Below, in pieces: positions 10,207-20,282 of a DNA stretch of 46,489 nt. Origin of the DNA: Chara braunii (taxonomy: Eukaryota; Streptophyta; Charophyceae; Charales; Characeae); contig BFEA01000469.1 of the NCBI GenBank assembly GCA_003427395.1, positions 846,757 through 893,245 on the forward strand, read 5' to 3'. A program made the position numbers and the translations under genes. Each line of letters begins with the position of its first letter. Position 1 is the stretch's first letter. The notes beneath the pieces are model-generated. The model was not told the DNA's origin. It worked only from the letters and a program-made list of their open reading frames with translations, and did no database searches.

Positions 10207-12438
10207 TCATGACCTTTGGGTACTATCGGTAAAGTTCACCACAATGAATGTTTACAATGGTGGATCAGGGTGTTGGGTGTTAAACTATCGGCAGAAGGGC
10301 AACCGCCCTCCAATGATGAATGGCTGCTGCAGCCGGTCCTTGGAAAGCTGAAAAGTTGTAAAGATAGCAAAACTTCGCTGATAGGACGGGCCTTGGTCAT
10401 CAATAATGTAGCACTAGCCTCATTATGGTATAAAACAGCACTCTGGTCACTCTAGAAATCGGCCACGACCACTCTCCAGCGACAGGTGGCGACATTCCTG
10501 TGGAGGGGGAACCATGAATGTCCTAACGTTATTAGCAGAGTGGCCTGGCACACGGTAATCAAACCGAAAACCAAAGGAGGGTTGAGGATCATAGACCCAT
10601 CTAGCCAGATGATGGCCCTAGCCTTGCAGTGGATTAAACACTTACTCCTCAACCCACAGACTCCCTGGACAGCACTGGCACTACAACAGATGTCCAGACT
10701 AGCCCCGGTGGGCCCCTTGGACACAGACCCGACATCGTGGCTAGAAGATCGATATTGGCCTGTTCGTAGACCATCACCTGACAGAGACGATGAACCCGAT
10801 ACGGACAGGCAAGTAGCCAGAAGGGACCTAAAGAATGATGTCTTCTGGACTTCCCTTATAAAAACATGGAGGAAACTCCCCCCCCCGGATAAAGTGCCAC
10901 CACTGCGCTGGGAGGAAGTATATATACAACCCCTCTTCGGCAACCGGTGGATAACAGACTCTAACAGTAGGGTGCTACGGTGCACGGATTCCCCCTGGAA
11001 GGGATGGACCAAAAACGGTGTCCTAAGAGTAGGACATATCTGGGATCAGGAGCGGGGAGACTGGGTATCCGAACCTAAGTTAAGAGAAAAACTGAGATAC
11101 TGTCACAAAGTAGTGGAAGCATTGGAGACAATCGTCTTTGCTGTCCCCCTAGACTGGGTGCACATTCTCAAGAAGGGACCGACGCTGGAAGAAAGCGAAT
11201 GGGTGGGCATAAAAGACCAAGAGGGGGTAGTGAGAAATGTAGTGGACACACGGTCATTACGAGAATGGGGGGGAGAAATATTAGTCAACCTTTTCCATAG
11301 GGCCTCAGATGACCGGCTTATGAGAATGGAAGGAGACAAGGTACAATGGCATAAAAGATCAGAATTATACAGAATTCGGGTCTTAAAAGAAAGAGATGGA
11401 TGGCTGGCATACAAACCAACCACCCCGATCTCACATCTTGGTTTTGATCTGGCAAACTGGACCTGGACACTAACCATAGGTAAAGGAAAGCAAGGGCAAC
11501 GACAACTACACACACTGTCAGTCAAATTAGCTTATAGACTGTTTCGCCCCAAAAGAACCTTGAAAGGCATAGTAGAGGATAGGTGGATGAGACACCTAAA
11601 TGTGGGAAAAGAGGCCCTTCGCTCAATAAGATGGTTTAGACTAAGTAGGGCCTCCCCGGCGAAAGTGGCATCACTACAATGGCAAATTGAACACCGCTGC
11701 CTACCCACAAACGACTGGCTGATTGACAGAACAACCCTGGAACAACGAGGGCTAGCCTTGCCGTGGTGCAAACTTTGCTCATCGACTTTTCCACCAAGAT
11801 GCCGACCAGAAACAATCGAGCATATCTTCCTGCAGTGTCCGGGGTCAATATGGCTATGGAGATGGTGGGATAGGGTTTGGAGGCAGACGGGCACCACAAC
11901 TACTTGGCCATGGGATTGGAAGGCAATACTGTGCGAAACATGGCACCCGGAACAGGCTACATCCTTCGAAGAGAACATGTTTAAAATTGGGAGGCGGGCG
12001 ATGCTCTGGGCACTATGGAGAAGACGTTGTGTTTATGAAATGGAGGCAGTAAGACTGGATGGCCAAATCTTACAGGAAGAAATTAGATTGTATGTGGAAG
12101 CTGAAATTACTATTCAATGGGAAAAAGTAAAAGAAAAATTAGTAACCCTGCATACTATAACAGAAATCAAGAAGCACATCCAACAATTTAGCAAGGATTG
12201 GCTGGGGGGGACCCAGAGGAAGCCCATTGCAAATATTCGATGGGAAGGGGAAGGGGAAGGAGAGGGAGGGGGGGAAATGGTGGGGCAAAATGGCAGGAAC
12301 TACCAGCTTTGTTTTCAAGAATGGACAGATATTCAACAGGACATCCCTTGGCGCCCTGCTTCGGACTTCCCCGACCNCTTCCCACCACCAGCTCTAGCTA
12401 TGGTGGGGGAGCAGTGGTACGGAGGTGGGGATTCCTAG
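10207..12438 (+). pseudogene. LINE reverse transcriptase, C-terminal half (RT thumb and zf-RVT)
   Basis: One reading frame runs from about 10207 to 12438, interrupted by an in-frame TAG at 10453-10455; the open part after it is 10486-12438 (650 codons). The N-terminal section resembles the end of plant LINE reverse transcriptases: a LGVKLS phrase, then GRALVINNVALASLWY and, after the stop, FLWRG...GGLRIID. Near residues 398-455 of the 650-aa ORF is a zf-RVT-type zinc finger: WQIEHRCLPTNDWL, then CKLC, then IEHIFLQC. The Glu/His/Cys spacing and Trp-rich following segment are typical of that family. The catalytic palm is missing, so it cannot act as a polymerase. One N lies at 12377 near the C-terminus. 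A domesticated RT-like gene is possible but less likely given the stop and the dispersed tail. Confidence 0.7.
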
Positions 12439-12520
12439 CAGAAGGAAGCAGCAAGGCACAAGGATCGGGCAAAGGAGAAACGGCACAATGTGCTAAATGA
12501 GAATGAATCTCCTTCCACAT

Positions 12521-12620
12521 TCTTCCCCTGAATACAACGTACGGTCATTATAGCTGTATTTGGGCTGTCACTCAGACTAAATTCAGCTATAATGACCCTA
12601 CGTTGTATTCGGGGGAAGAA
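12521..12620. repeat. Hairpin MITE-like element
   Basis: The arms 12521-12561 and 12580-12620 are inverted repeats of 41 bp with about three mismatches, sharing CGTTGTATTC and AGCTATAATGACC on the right arm. The 18-nt loop is CTGTCACTCAG-rich. It sits in the 3' region of the LINE-like element, so it was inserted into it or is part of its 3' UTR structure. Confidence 0.65.
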
Positions 12621-12696
12621 GGTAGAACATCCAAAGTACGGTTTGTTGTAAAAAAGGTGCACCGCCATAACATAATTATTGTGGTCTGGCAGTCAG

Positions 12697-13030
12697 CAGG
12701 CGGGAGGGGGAGCAAGCAGCTGGTGACAGTATCAGCCCTTAGCTTATCCACGGGAACAGCCGGCATTGGCAGTAAGCAGGCGGGTGTTGGAGCAGGCAGC
12801 TGGTGACAGTATCAGTCCTTAAATTTCCAATCTGGCGCCCTTCCCTCTGAGGGTGAAGAGATACAAAGGCAACATCAGTTTTCCAAGCCCACACGGGTCT
12901 GCTCAGTTAATCCCCTGCTCTGCAGGGCAATCAATGCTGGCAGACAACTCACAGATGCTTCTGGTTTTGCAAATAAGCCTGCTCAGTCAATCCCCTGATT
13001 TTGCAGGGCAATCAATGCTGGCAGGAACCA
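12697..13030 (+). repeat. Two pairs of direct repeats in the LINE 3' region
   Basis: Pair 1: GCAGGCGGG...GGAGCA(A/G)GCAGCTGGTGACAGTATCAG near 12700-12738 and 12777-12815. Pair 2: CAATCCCCTG...GCAGGGCAATCAATGCTGGCAG near 12908-12945 and 12989-13024. Tandem 3'-UTR duplications are common in non-LTR elements. Confidence 0.7.
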
Positions 13031-13083
13031 CGGCCACTCGCACACAGCCAGAATATTCCAAATCATTCTTTTCATGTGTAATG

Positions 13084-13199
13084 CGACGCTGGACCCGATT
13101 TCCAGCAGGTGATGCTCCCCACCAATAGATGGAGCCTCTCCTCCGGTGGTAGTGCTGTCTGCTCTTATCAGCAGCACTAACACTGAAAGGGGTGTTCTT

Positions 13200-13231
<32 letters not shown>

Positions 13232-13250
13232 AAAAGAAAGAAAAAGAGGA
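13084..13250 (+). repeat. LINE/SINE 3' tail and A-rich terminus (copy 1)
   Basis: Contains GACGCTGGACCCG, CAGCAGGTG and GCTCCCCACCAATAG, then the A-rich run. The same block is found inverted at 14215-14333 and direct at 34585-34656, each next to an A/T run in the expected orientation. Confidence 0.65.
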
Positions 13251-13398
13251 TCCATCCTACCTTTATTTACAGCAACTGCCTAGCAATAGACTCGACAATG
13301 TAATGATTTAATTAATGGAATTGGGGAAGGGATCTAAGTGTCTCATAAGCCTAGGCTACACTACGCACACTCACATCGCCAATTTCATCCCTATTTGN

Positions 13399-13484
<86 letters not shown>
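13399..13484. repeat. (CT)n microsatellite
   Basis: About 86 bp of CT, flanked by single Ns at 13398, 13490, 13503, 13508 and 13510. The Ns suggest assembly uncertainty in the length. Confidence 0.95.
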
Positions 13485-13487
<3 letters not shown>

Positions 13488-13599
13488 GNAAGTAATGGTG
13501 TTNGTCCNTNTTAGTGAGGGGATGCTGCAGGGCATGACTGCATAGATAGTACAAGTTTGAAGCACAATAAGACAAGTAAAACCGAGGCAGTTCGTCCGC

Positions 13600-13735
13600 G
13601 GCCCTTAGCTTAGTGTGTAGAGCACCGATGTGGAATGCATATTGTAGCCTGAGGTCGTATGCCGGAATCTTCGGGCCTGCGATTCTGAGCACTTCGGTCG
13701 GCGGGCGTCGATCGACACAGACCGCGGACATATCA
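13600..13735 (+). repeat. tRNA-derived SINE-like unit 1
   Basis: Starts with GCCCTTAGCTTAGTGTGTAG and then AGCACCGA, which matches the D-arm / A-box of a tRNA (TAGCTCAGTGGTAGAGC). It continues with GAATGCATATTGTAGCC and ends in GGTCGGCGGGCGTCGATCGA. No good B box or foldable full cloverleaf was found, so it is a tRNA-derived repeat and not a tRNA gene. Confidence 0.45.
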
Positions 13736-13767
13736 AGCGTGCAAGCACTAACATTTGGAACCATTAC

Positions 13768-13860
13768 AGCCCTAACTCAGTGGGTGGAGCACCGACACTG
13801 AATGCGCATTGTGGTCGTAGGCTTGCGCACTCAGCCGGCGGGCGTCGACCGATGCAAGGC
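13768..13860 (+). repeat. tRNA-derived SINE-like unit 2
   Basis: A homologue of the unit at 13600: AGCCCTAACTCAGTGGGTGG, AGCACCGACACTGAATGCGC, then GCCGGCGGGCGTCGACCGA. The A-box-like part is closer to a real tRNA D-arm than in unit 1. Two diverged copies in tandem support a SINE-type family. Confidence 0.45.
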
Positions 13861-14198
13861 CGAAATGGAATACTGAACGCATGACTGGTCTGATGTCCAG
13901 TTCTGAACGCACACAGGGGATTTACAAGGAACAGGCAGGCTGAACCCGGTGTGTCCAGTCTCCTGACAGACTTCCTTGCGTACCCCTCACAACCTTTATA
14001 TATATATATATAAAATAGAGTATTCTTTTGTGATAGCTGAGGTGTATAGAACCATTGTGGGATGTGTGCAGTTTTCTTTTCAAATTTCATGTGGTGGCAC
14101 TATTGTGTGTCAAGATAAAGCAAGGCTCTTCGAGTATTGAAGTATGTGACAACACTGACAAGAGTGGATGGACTCGGTGTTCATGGTCACACCGAGTC

Positions 14199-14333
14199 TT
14201 TTTTTTCTTACCACAAACAACCCGATCCGATTCTAGGGGTGCTGGTAAGAGCAGAGACCACTAGCATCACCGGGGAGGCTCCATCTATTGGTGGGGAGCA
14301 GCACCTGCTGGAAAGCGGGCCCAGTGTCCCTGA
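14199..14333 (-). repeat. LINE/SINE 3' tail (copy 2, inverted)
   Basis: Read on the minus strand it contains CAGCAGGTGCTGCTCCCCAC and CAATAGATGGAGCC, matching 13084-13200. A T-run at 14199-14208 sits where the poly(A) of a minus-strand copy should be. Confidence 0.6.
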
Positions 14334-14339
14334 ACATTT

Positions 14340-15174
14340 GAATTGATTTTCTGAACAGACGAGTGATTGTAATGACAACAAGTTGCAGGATCTACCTGTA
14401 GCGACTGGACTATGGCAGGTAGACCTACAAAATATCCTGAGAAGATTGCCTACATAGTAGCTTGAGGTTGGTGGTAGTATGTTCATGGCCCATGGCTACT
14501 TCCGAGCGAGCTGAAATCAGGTTCGAAGTTGAATTCTGCTTTTCCATTTTACCCAGTATACTACCCTCTCTTGTTTCAGACATGTAGGCTGGCACTACCA
14601 CCTAAGATTGACTTCCCAGATCATGTAGGCAAGCAAACCTCCCATTCCCCAACCCCCACCCTTAAGAAGTTTGTCTGAGCATTGCCTCAGCAGTCTGCAT
14701 GTACAATGATCCCGTATGCAACTATAGTCTGGCAGCGCCTGCATGCATCTACAGTCCCGTGAACAACACAAACCCAGTTGATGGACTCAGAACCTGCTAG
14801 AGTGTGTGGGCAGTGCTGACCTGTGCCTGCTGTATCTGTCCTTGTAGTGGAGACCTTCCCCTTGTCGGGCTCTCTTATTTTCCCATGTTGCCTCTTCTCC
14901 TGTCTTACCCTCCTTTCAGCAGTTGATAAAGTAGCAGTCCTGGCTCAGAGGATACCGTTGGTGTCACTTGGTGGGGAGTACTGTATGCCGCGTCTTATTC
15001 CTGATAGTCGGGGTTGCAGACGTGGTTTGCCAGTCTGCTGGTTATGTCACTGCATCTTCAGCTCGGTCTGTCGCCAGACCGTGTGTTGTCTTTGGTCTTG
15101 CCCGGCCAGGCTAGTTGTCTCTGATTACAGTCTGCTGGTCGTCCCTCTTGTGGTCAGGGTTGTCTTGTGGCTGA
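14340..15174. other. Unannotated DNA
   Basis: No recognised gene. The ORF at 14823-15182 (119 aa) is hydrophobic and Cys-rich but matches no family I know and has no supporting context. Confidence 0.4.
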
Positions 15175-15580
15175 GAAGGTAGGGGTGGAGTAGGGGGGTA
15201 AGGGTCCTCCGGCAGGGGAGGGATTGTGGCATAATTTCGAGGAGGAGGTGTGTCCCTCGGGATAAGTGGGGTTGAATCCGAGGGGGGGGGTTCATCTGGG
15301 ATGGGGGGAGGAGAGGGGGGGCAGGGGGTAGGTGGAAGGGACGGGATTGGTGGAATGGGTGGGGTTTGTGTAGGGTTGTATGGTGTGTTGTTGGGGTCAA
15401 GAGGGAATACCTGCGGGGAGTGGGGGGGATCTGAAAGATAGGGTGAGTCAGGGAGGGGGGGAAGGGCTGGTGGGGGAGGGGGGGAGGGGTCAGGGCGGGC
15501 CGGCATTGTCGGTAGTGAGGGTGAGTCAAGTGGGGGTGTGTATTAGAGGTGAGGAGGGCACGGAGAACCAAGGTGGCTGA
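15175..15580. repeat. G-rich low-complexity tract
   Basis: About 400 bp dominated by GGGGG, GGAGGGG and GGTG on the plus strand, with Pro-rich shadow ORFs on the minus strand (15111-15506, 15125-15571). It is likely to form G-quadruplexes; not coding. Confidence 0.6.
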
Positions 15581-16211
15581 GCACTTGGGACGGCCGCGAG
15601 GGTGAAGTGTCGGGAGCCATTAGCATGTGTGTTCCTGCTTCATCCACTGACCCAGACCATCCGGTTGTTTGTGTCCAAGTCTCCCAGTTTCCTTCTTGGA
15701 TCCAGCCAGGTTGACTTGAATGTTTGTATTTGTTGCTGTTTTCGAGCAACTTGAAGGTCTATTGTTGCTTTTAGATTGACTTTCAGGTCTGTCTACGCGA
15801 TGTGGACATTAGTTCTTATTGTTTCGGCCATCTGTATTTTCGCCTGTAAATACCTAGTAAATGTGTGTTCTTTCCTCTCGTGTCAGCATCTCATCCTCCA
15901 GATCGCCATAATCAGTTCAAGTCTGGTGTATTTGACCAGATTTAATTCGAAGGTACTCCATCATGATGATGACATGTGGGTGGATTGTTGTCCCAGTAGG
16001 AGTGTGGCTGAATCCCATGGTAGGTCCTTCCCTGTAAGCGACCTCCATGCTGCATCCCACCATCTCCATATCTGCAGTGCCATAGCCTAAGGGCATTCCA
16101 ACAAGCGATGTTCACTCCTAGTCTTTCATCCTTGTGATACATAGAATCATGATTGTGTATAGAGAAGAACATATCATTTTGACATTTGAAATACATGATG
16201 AGATTGAATAT
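15581..16211. other. Unannotated DNA
   Basis: No credible gene, repeat or RNA seen. It lies just outside the inverted repeat element that begins at 16212. Confidence 0.4.
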
Positions 16212-16699
16212 TGGGTCTCGCTCCACTACTCTAGAAACCGGCCAGTTCTTGAGCGCGGCATCGCTCCACTTACTCTAGACGCCAGGTCTGGAATTCCGGT
16301 TCTTGAGCTGTCAGTATCTACTCACGAAAATGGCGAGAATCCGTCGTCGCTCCACTACCTCATGAAACACACTCACGAAAATGCATTTCTTGAGTTGTCA
16401 GAACCTCCTCTCCCGTGGCACTCTTGACGATTCAAGAGATCCCGCCTGCAGCGGCGGGAATTTCAAGGGATGTGACGTGCACCTCACGCCCTGTGTTGTC
16501 TTCCGTTCGGAGTGTTAGTCATGCGGAAAGAGGCCCAGAAAACCAGCAAGATGGGGTGTGCCAAGGATTTTTGGAAATTGAGTGTGGGGACACTGACGGA
16601 ACTGAAATCCCCCGTGTTGGTCTGATGGAGCAAGTTGGTTAGTTTCGCACGTCGCGGAATGCGCACGCGGACGTGGCGCGAAAACAGAAAGACCCGAAT

Positions 16700-17176
16700 T
16701 CAATCCAAAAAATACTGTCGGGCTTCCCACCGGGCTACCGCCCGTCGTTTGGAGCAAAAAGGTTTTGGCACGCTTCGCGTGTCTCGTTTCCGTATCAAAT
16801 CTCGTCGTCGCTCGCTGGTTAGTTCCGAGTCCGACGTGGATGGTCTCAGTCGCGTGGCTTTTTCTTTATGCTCGTCTTCACTCCGTGCACGGTAGTGGAA
16901 ACCCCTGGACTCGTAGCGCTCAAAACGCTGACATTCGGTGCACAGAGTGCGCGGCCAGTGGGGTTCTACTGCCGTCCACGGAATGACGATCAACTCGTTA
17001 AATAGCAACAATATCGAGTAAGGTGGGAAGTGCGTATCGATAATAACAAAGCCCGCATCTACGAATCCAGAGCAACGATTTTCGGGACGGAAGTAATACT
17101 GTTCGTTGATTCGTGCAATGGCTTCTCGTACGTCCCACTCGCATACACGTGTCCTTTTCTCACTATAAGGAAAAGA
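16700..17176 (-). pseudogene. LTR-encoded leader ORF, 3' LTR copy (interrupted)
   Basis: The same minus-strand frame as the ORF at 28154-28681 in the 5' LTR. It is open from 17176 to 16700 and preceded by an in-frame TGA (17177-17179) where the 5' LTR has CGA, a single C-to-T change. The 3' end differs slightly, giving a few extra residues. No family recognised. Confidence 0.35.
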
Positions 17177-17799
17177 TCACGTTGGGATGAGAGATACGGG
17201 AGGCTGGCGCCCAGTCGAAGGATGCTTGTCAGTCCACATATCCATCAATCACAAACATCCCGAGACGTCATCAAAAACAGAAATCATTCGCGCAACCCTC
17301 AATCAATCCTTCTTGCCATGAGAGAGAGAGAGAGAGAGGGAGCAAACACAGATCAGCTTGATCACGCATATGGCTACGGGTTCGATCAGCCCGACACAAC
17401 GTTGGTCCCTGGGCGCCTTGTTTCTCAGGGCCGCCTCGTGACTCGGTTGCTGATGTCGTGCATCATAAGGCAGATGGCATGCGCAGTGTAAACATAGCTA
17501 CGGATCTAAACACTCTTGCATTCTCGAGTACAATTCCGACGACAATCGTCTAATCAACAAAAGAGTCACTCATCCCCTACACACTGTGGAAGGTGCAAAA
17601 ATGAGACGTGCACAGGAAAAGATGGATCGCATCACTCAGTACACATGCATCCACCGTTCACAAGACAAGAAAACGGGGTCCTTGCGTAGGAGGATTACGC
17701 AGGAAACTAATGGAAGAGTTCCGGAAGAAGTTCCTTCACACAAAATGCCGACTTATTTCCATTCAAGAGCGGGACAATCATTCAAACGCATCATCATTC

Positions 17800-17802
<3 letters not shown>

Positions 17803-17854
<52 letters not shown>
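17803..17854. repeat. (GA)n microsatellite in the 3' LTR
   Basis: GA run conserved at the same LTR position as 30244-30295, so it is part of the LTR and not a later expansion. Confidence 0.9.
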
Positions 17855-17858
<4 letters not shown>

Positions 17859-19028
17859 AATAGAAGATGACAAGGTCCGAAAAGAGAAAAGTTCGGCGTC
17901 GCCGCCTTACACTCACGCCAAGGGTAACAATCCGCAACTAAGGCGCATTCGCCGTTAATTCCACTATGGCCCCAGGCCATTTACTCACTCAACTCCAATC
18001 ATCAACCCTCATATCCGCACCGACGATCCCGGTCGTCGCATGCTTACTCCCACCACTGCGATCGTCACCCCGCTGTCGTAAACTCGACACGATTCGCTCG
18101 GATCCCACAGTCCTTCATGGCGATCAAGCGCGCAACCGGCCAGCCTATCGTCAGCCCGACAGGACTTTCCGACTCGCATCAATCCACTCTGCCTAGCCAC
18201 TGCTTCCCGGAAGCTGGCTTAGGAATTGAGAACGTAAGAGAGATTTGCGGGCGCGCTTGCGGGTTTTATAGTTGCGAGAAAGGAGATAGAAGGGGGAGAG
18301 AACGATGGGAAGGCGGGGGTGTAGGAGGAGAAGAAGGAAAAGACTTTGAGAAGAGCGCTCCGAGAACGCCATGTTGATCCCTCAGAACTCAAGGTTCAAC
18401 CAATCAGATCTGTCGCGCGATAGGTAGGTCCTATCGATCCACGCACCTGATTGGCGAGCGGGAGTTATCGGGGGATCGATTGGGCGTCGTACGCCAGGCT
18501 CAGAGGGTGAGAAGAGAAAAGGCGTGAGAGGTGGCGCAAGACGGGTCCAAGATTCAGATGGTCGAGAAAGGGAAATGGGCGCGCGAAAGCAAGGCGGGAG
18601 AGAGAGAAGGAGAAGAAAAAAAAGTTACGGGGAGAGAGAAAAAGGAGGGAGAAGGGAAGGGAGGCGCGAGAGGGAGCGATGCGGGGAACAGAGAGGAAGA
18701 AGCTTTTGCATGCACGGCGCCGTCAACAAAAAAAAGAAAAGGGCACCGAAAAAGTTACTGCTGGCTTCTATTCTAATTCAAAAATTTTATCCGCGCGCGA
18801 AAAATCAACGCAGGAAAAAAAATCCTAAGCCTATTCGTATTTACGCAAAATTCCGAGAGTTTTGCCCGACGCGCCCAAGAACATTTACACACCCAAAAAG
18901 GAGACATCGAAGTTTCGCTTATCCCGGAGTTCCCAACTACCGAGCCAAATTCCCAACGCGCTTGCTAAGGCGCGCGTAATTTCCCAGGTATTTCCCAACT
19001 TTGCAAAAGGAGAAAAAAAAAAAAAAAA

Positions 19029-19354
19029 NNNNNNNNNNNNNNNNNNNNNNNNNNNNNNNNNNNNNNNNNNNNNNNNNNNNNNNNNNNNNNNNNNNNNNNN
19101 NNNNNNNNNNNNNNNNNNNNNNNNNNNNNNNNNNNNNNNNNNNNNNNNNNNNNNNNNNNNNNNNNNNNNNNNNNNNNNNNNNNNNNNNNNNNNNNNNNNN
19201 NNNNNNNNNNNNNNNNNNNNNNNNNNNNNNNNNNNNNNNNNNNNNNNNNNNNNNNNNNNNNNNNNNNNNNNNNNNNNNNNNNNNNNNNNNNNNNNNNNNN
19301 NNNNNNNNNNNNNNNNNNNNNNNNNNNNNNNNNNNNNNNNNNNNNNNNNNNNNN
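19029..19354. other. Assembly gap (326 N)
   Basis: A run of Ns inside the 3' LTR. The equivalent 5' LTR sequence (about 31387-31547) begins with an A-run and a poly-T tract, which probably caused the gap. Confidence 0.99.
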
Positions 19355-19365
19355 GTGAAGTGGTT

Positions 19366-19381
19366 CGTCACATATGTGACG
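19366..19381. repeat. 16-bp perfect palindrome across the 3' LTR inner edge
   Basis: CGTCACATATGTGACG. The left half is the LTR tip (…CGTCACA) and the right half is the first internal bases. It looks like two LTR tips meeting around a central TA. It occupies the place where a polypurine tract would be expected. Confidence 0.7.
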
Positions 19382-19398
19382 CGCAGGGGGTTCCAAAA

Positions 19399-19761
19399 TT
19401 ATGCGATCTCCTGAGTACATGTCACGGCGAAAAAGAAGAGGGGAGAACAGAGTGATGCATGAGGAACCAAGCATATCAACAGAGCAAAAGAAAGTATAAG
19501 GAACGATGACTTGAGTCGCGAATGAGATGGCGACAACATCCGTGGCAAGATCTCTGCAGCCCTGTCATATGCAATCCTCTGCCTCGTGGAGATTGTCCAG
19601 GTGACGCCATCATGGTCCACCCGATCTCCGTGTGCTCTGCACCCCTGCTCGTTGCAGTCCGTCGAATCAGCGCGTAGGTTGACGTCATCGTTGATGGCAT
19701 GATCTTCACGAAGCTTATTGATTCGGGCCGATGGGGGGTGGTCAAGTGGATCTACCACCGC
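19399..19761 (-). pseudogene. Accessory ORF D (probable frameshifted end of ORF C)
   Basis: Minus-strand frame open from 19761 to 19399. It begins as ORF C ends (C stops at 19752), in another frame, so C and D were probably one ORF before a frameshift. The first ~80 residues are hydrophilic, with a Cys/His group (DCNEQGCRAHGDRVDHD). Residues 86-99 and 105-112 are hydrophobic. It resembles no retroviral Gag, Pol or envelope family that I recognise. It ends 27 bp before the 3' LTR. Confidence 0.4.
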
Positions 19762-20282
19762 CTAGTTGGAATGGGCCAGTAGAGGCGGTACATGCCGGGG
19801 ATCTCGCGGGGATGACGGGGAGGGAGTGGGGGTAGGAAGTGGTTCATCTCTTCCATGGTCACCGGGAGCTCCTCGTATCGGATGATCCGGTGCAAGCGGG
19901 GGAAATGATCGCTGCTGCGGGGGAGGGAAGCGAGGTAATCGCGATAGAAGGAGGAGAGGATGAGAAAAAATGCCGCTCGAAAGATCTCGAAGTGGCGACA
20001 GGTGGGGATTGTCCCCGTGGCAACGCAGTAGACCTCTACTACGTTGCTTCGCTCCTATGCAGTGCTGAACAGCAGGAGATGCCAGCAGAATGTGGGAGCA
20101 GCGGACCGAAGGGAGGCGTGGGGGTGGACGGTGGTGAGTAAACGGGTAGAGTAAAAGTCACGGAAGAGATGGGGATGGAAAGGGTGGGAAGGGAAGGTGA
20201 CGGGGGTACGGATCTGTTCGAGGGTGAGGAAATCAAGGGGCCGGCGGGATAGCGTCCGAGGACGAAGGCCTATCGCCCGCAT
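19752..20282 (-). pseudogene. Accessory ORF C (interrupted by one stop)
   Basis: Frame from an ATG at 20282 to a stop at 19752 (176 codons), interrupted by one TAG at codon 76 (20057-20055). It overlaps the end of ORF B by 50 bp in a different frame. Both sides of the stop look protein-like: before it are segments such as PLDFLTLEQIRTP and HLFRDFYSTRLL; after it come ATGTIPTCRHFEIFRAAFFL and PGMYRLYWPIPTRRW. No known domain was recognised. Its place after two intact ORFs and before the LTR suggests it is the third gene of the accessory cassette, now decayed. Confidence 0.4.

Larger units (their letters stand above)
10205..13250 (+). mobile_element. 5'-truncated LINE-like non-LTR retroelement
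   Basis: The element retains only the C-terminal part of a reverse-transcriptase ORF (10207-12438), about 760 bp of 3' sequence and an A-rich tail (13201-13250, AAAAAG-type). The absence of the RT palm with its catalytic YADD box upstream fits the 5' truncation usual for target-primed LINE insertions. The 3' part holds direct duplications (12697-12830, 12905-13030) and a hairpin element (12521-12620). The last ~120 bp before the A-tail recur at 14215-14333 and 34585-34656, so this is a dispersed family. The 5' edge is set by where RT-like coding begins; no target-site duplication was identified. Confidence 0.65.
16471..19372 (-). repeat. 3' LTR (contains a 326-bp assembly gap)
   Basis: Homologous to 27917-31565 from ACCTCACG (16481) to GAAGTGGTTCGTCACA (ends 19372). 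The gap of Ns (19029-19354) covers what is ~160 bp in the 5' LTR, so the gap size is nominal. The first 10 bp (16471-16480, TGTGACGTGC) have no counterpart at the 5' LTR/PBS junction. It contains a (GA)n run at 17803-17854. About 13 differences occur in the first ~240 aligned bases against the 5' LTR, mostly transitions, as expected of an old methylated insertion. A ~65-bp segment near 18780-18850 is absent from the 5' LTR. Confidence 0.8.

Noticed and set aside
10452-11978. Minus-strand ORFs of 140-186 aa opposite the LINE RT
   Set aside because: Shadows of the RT frame, which has recognisable motifs.
16635-17491. Plus-strand ORFs in the LTR (86, 73 and 153 aa), repeated at 27948-28795 and 29122-29932
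   Set aside because: Antisense to the element; repeated simply because the LTR is repeated. Kept only as a caveat for the sense ORF.
19399-19758. Envelope-like gene because of hydrophobic C-terminal segments and position before the 3' LTR
   Set aside because: No signal peptide, no glycosylated ectodomain and no furin-like site; the hydrophobic stretches are short and the frame is probably shifted.
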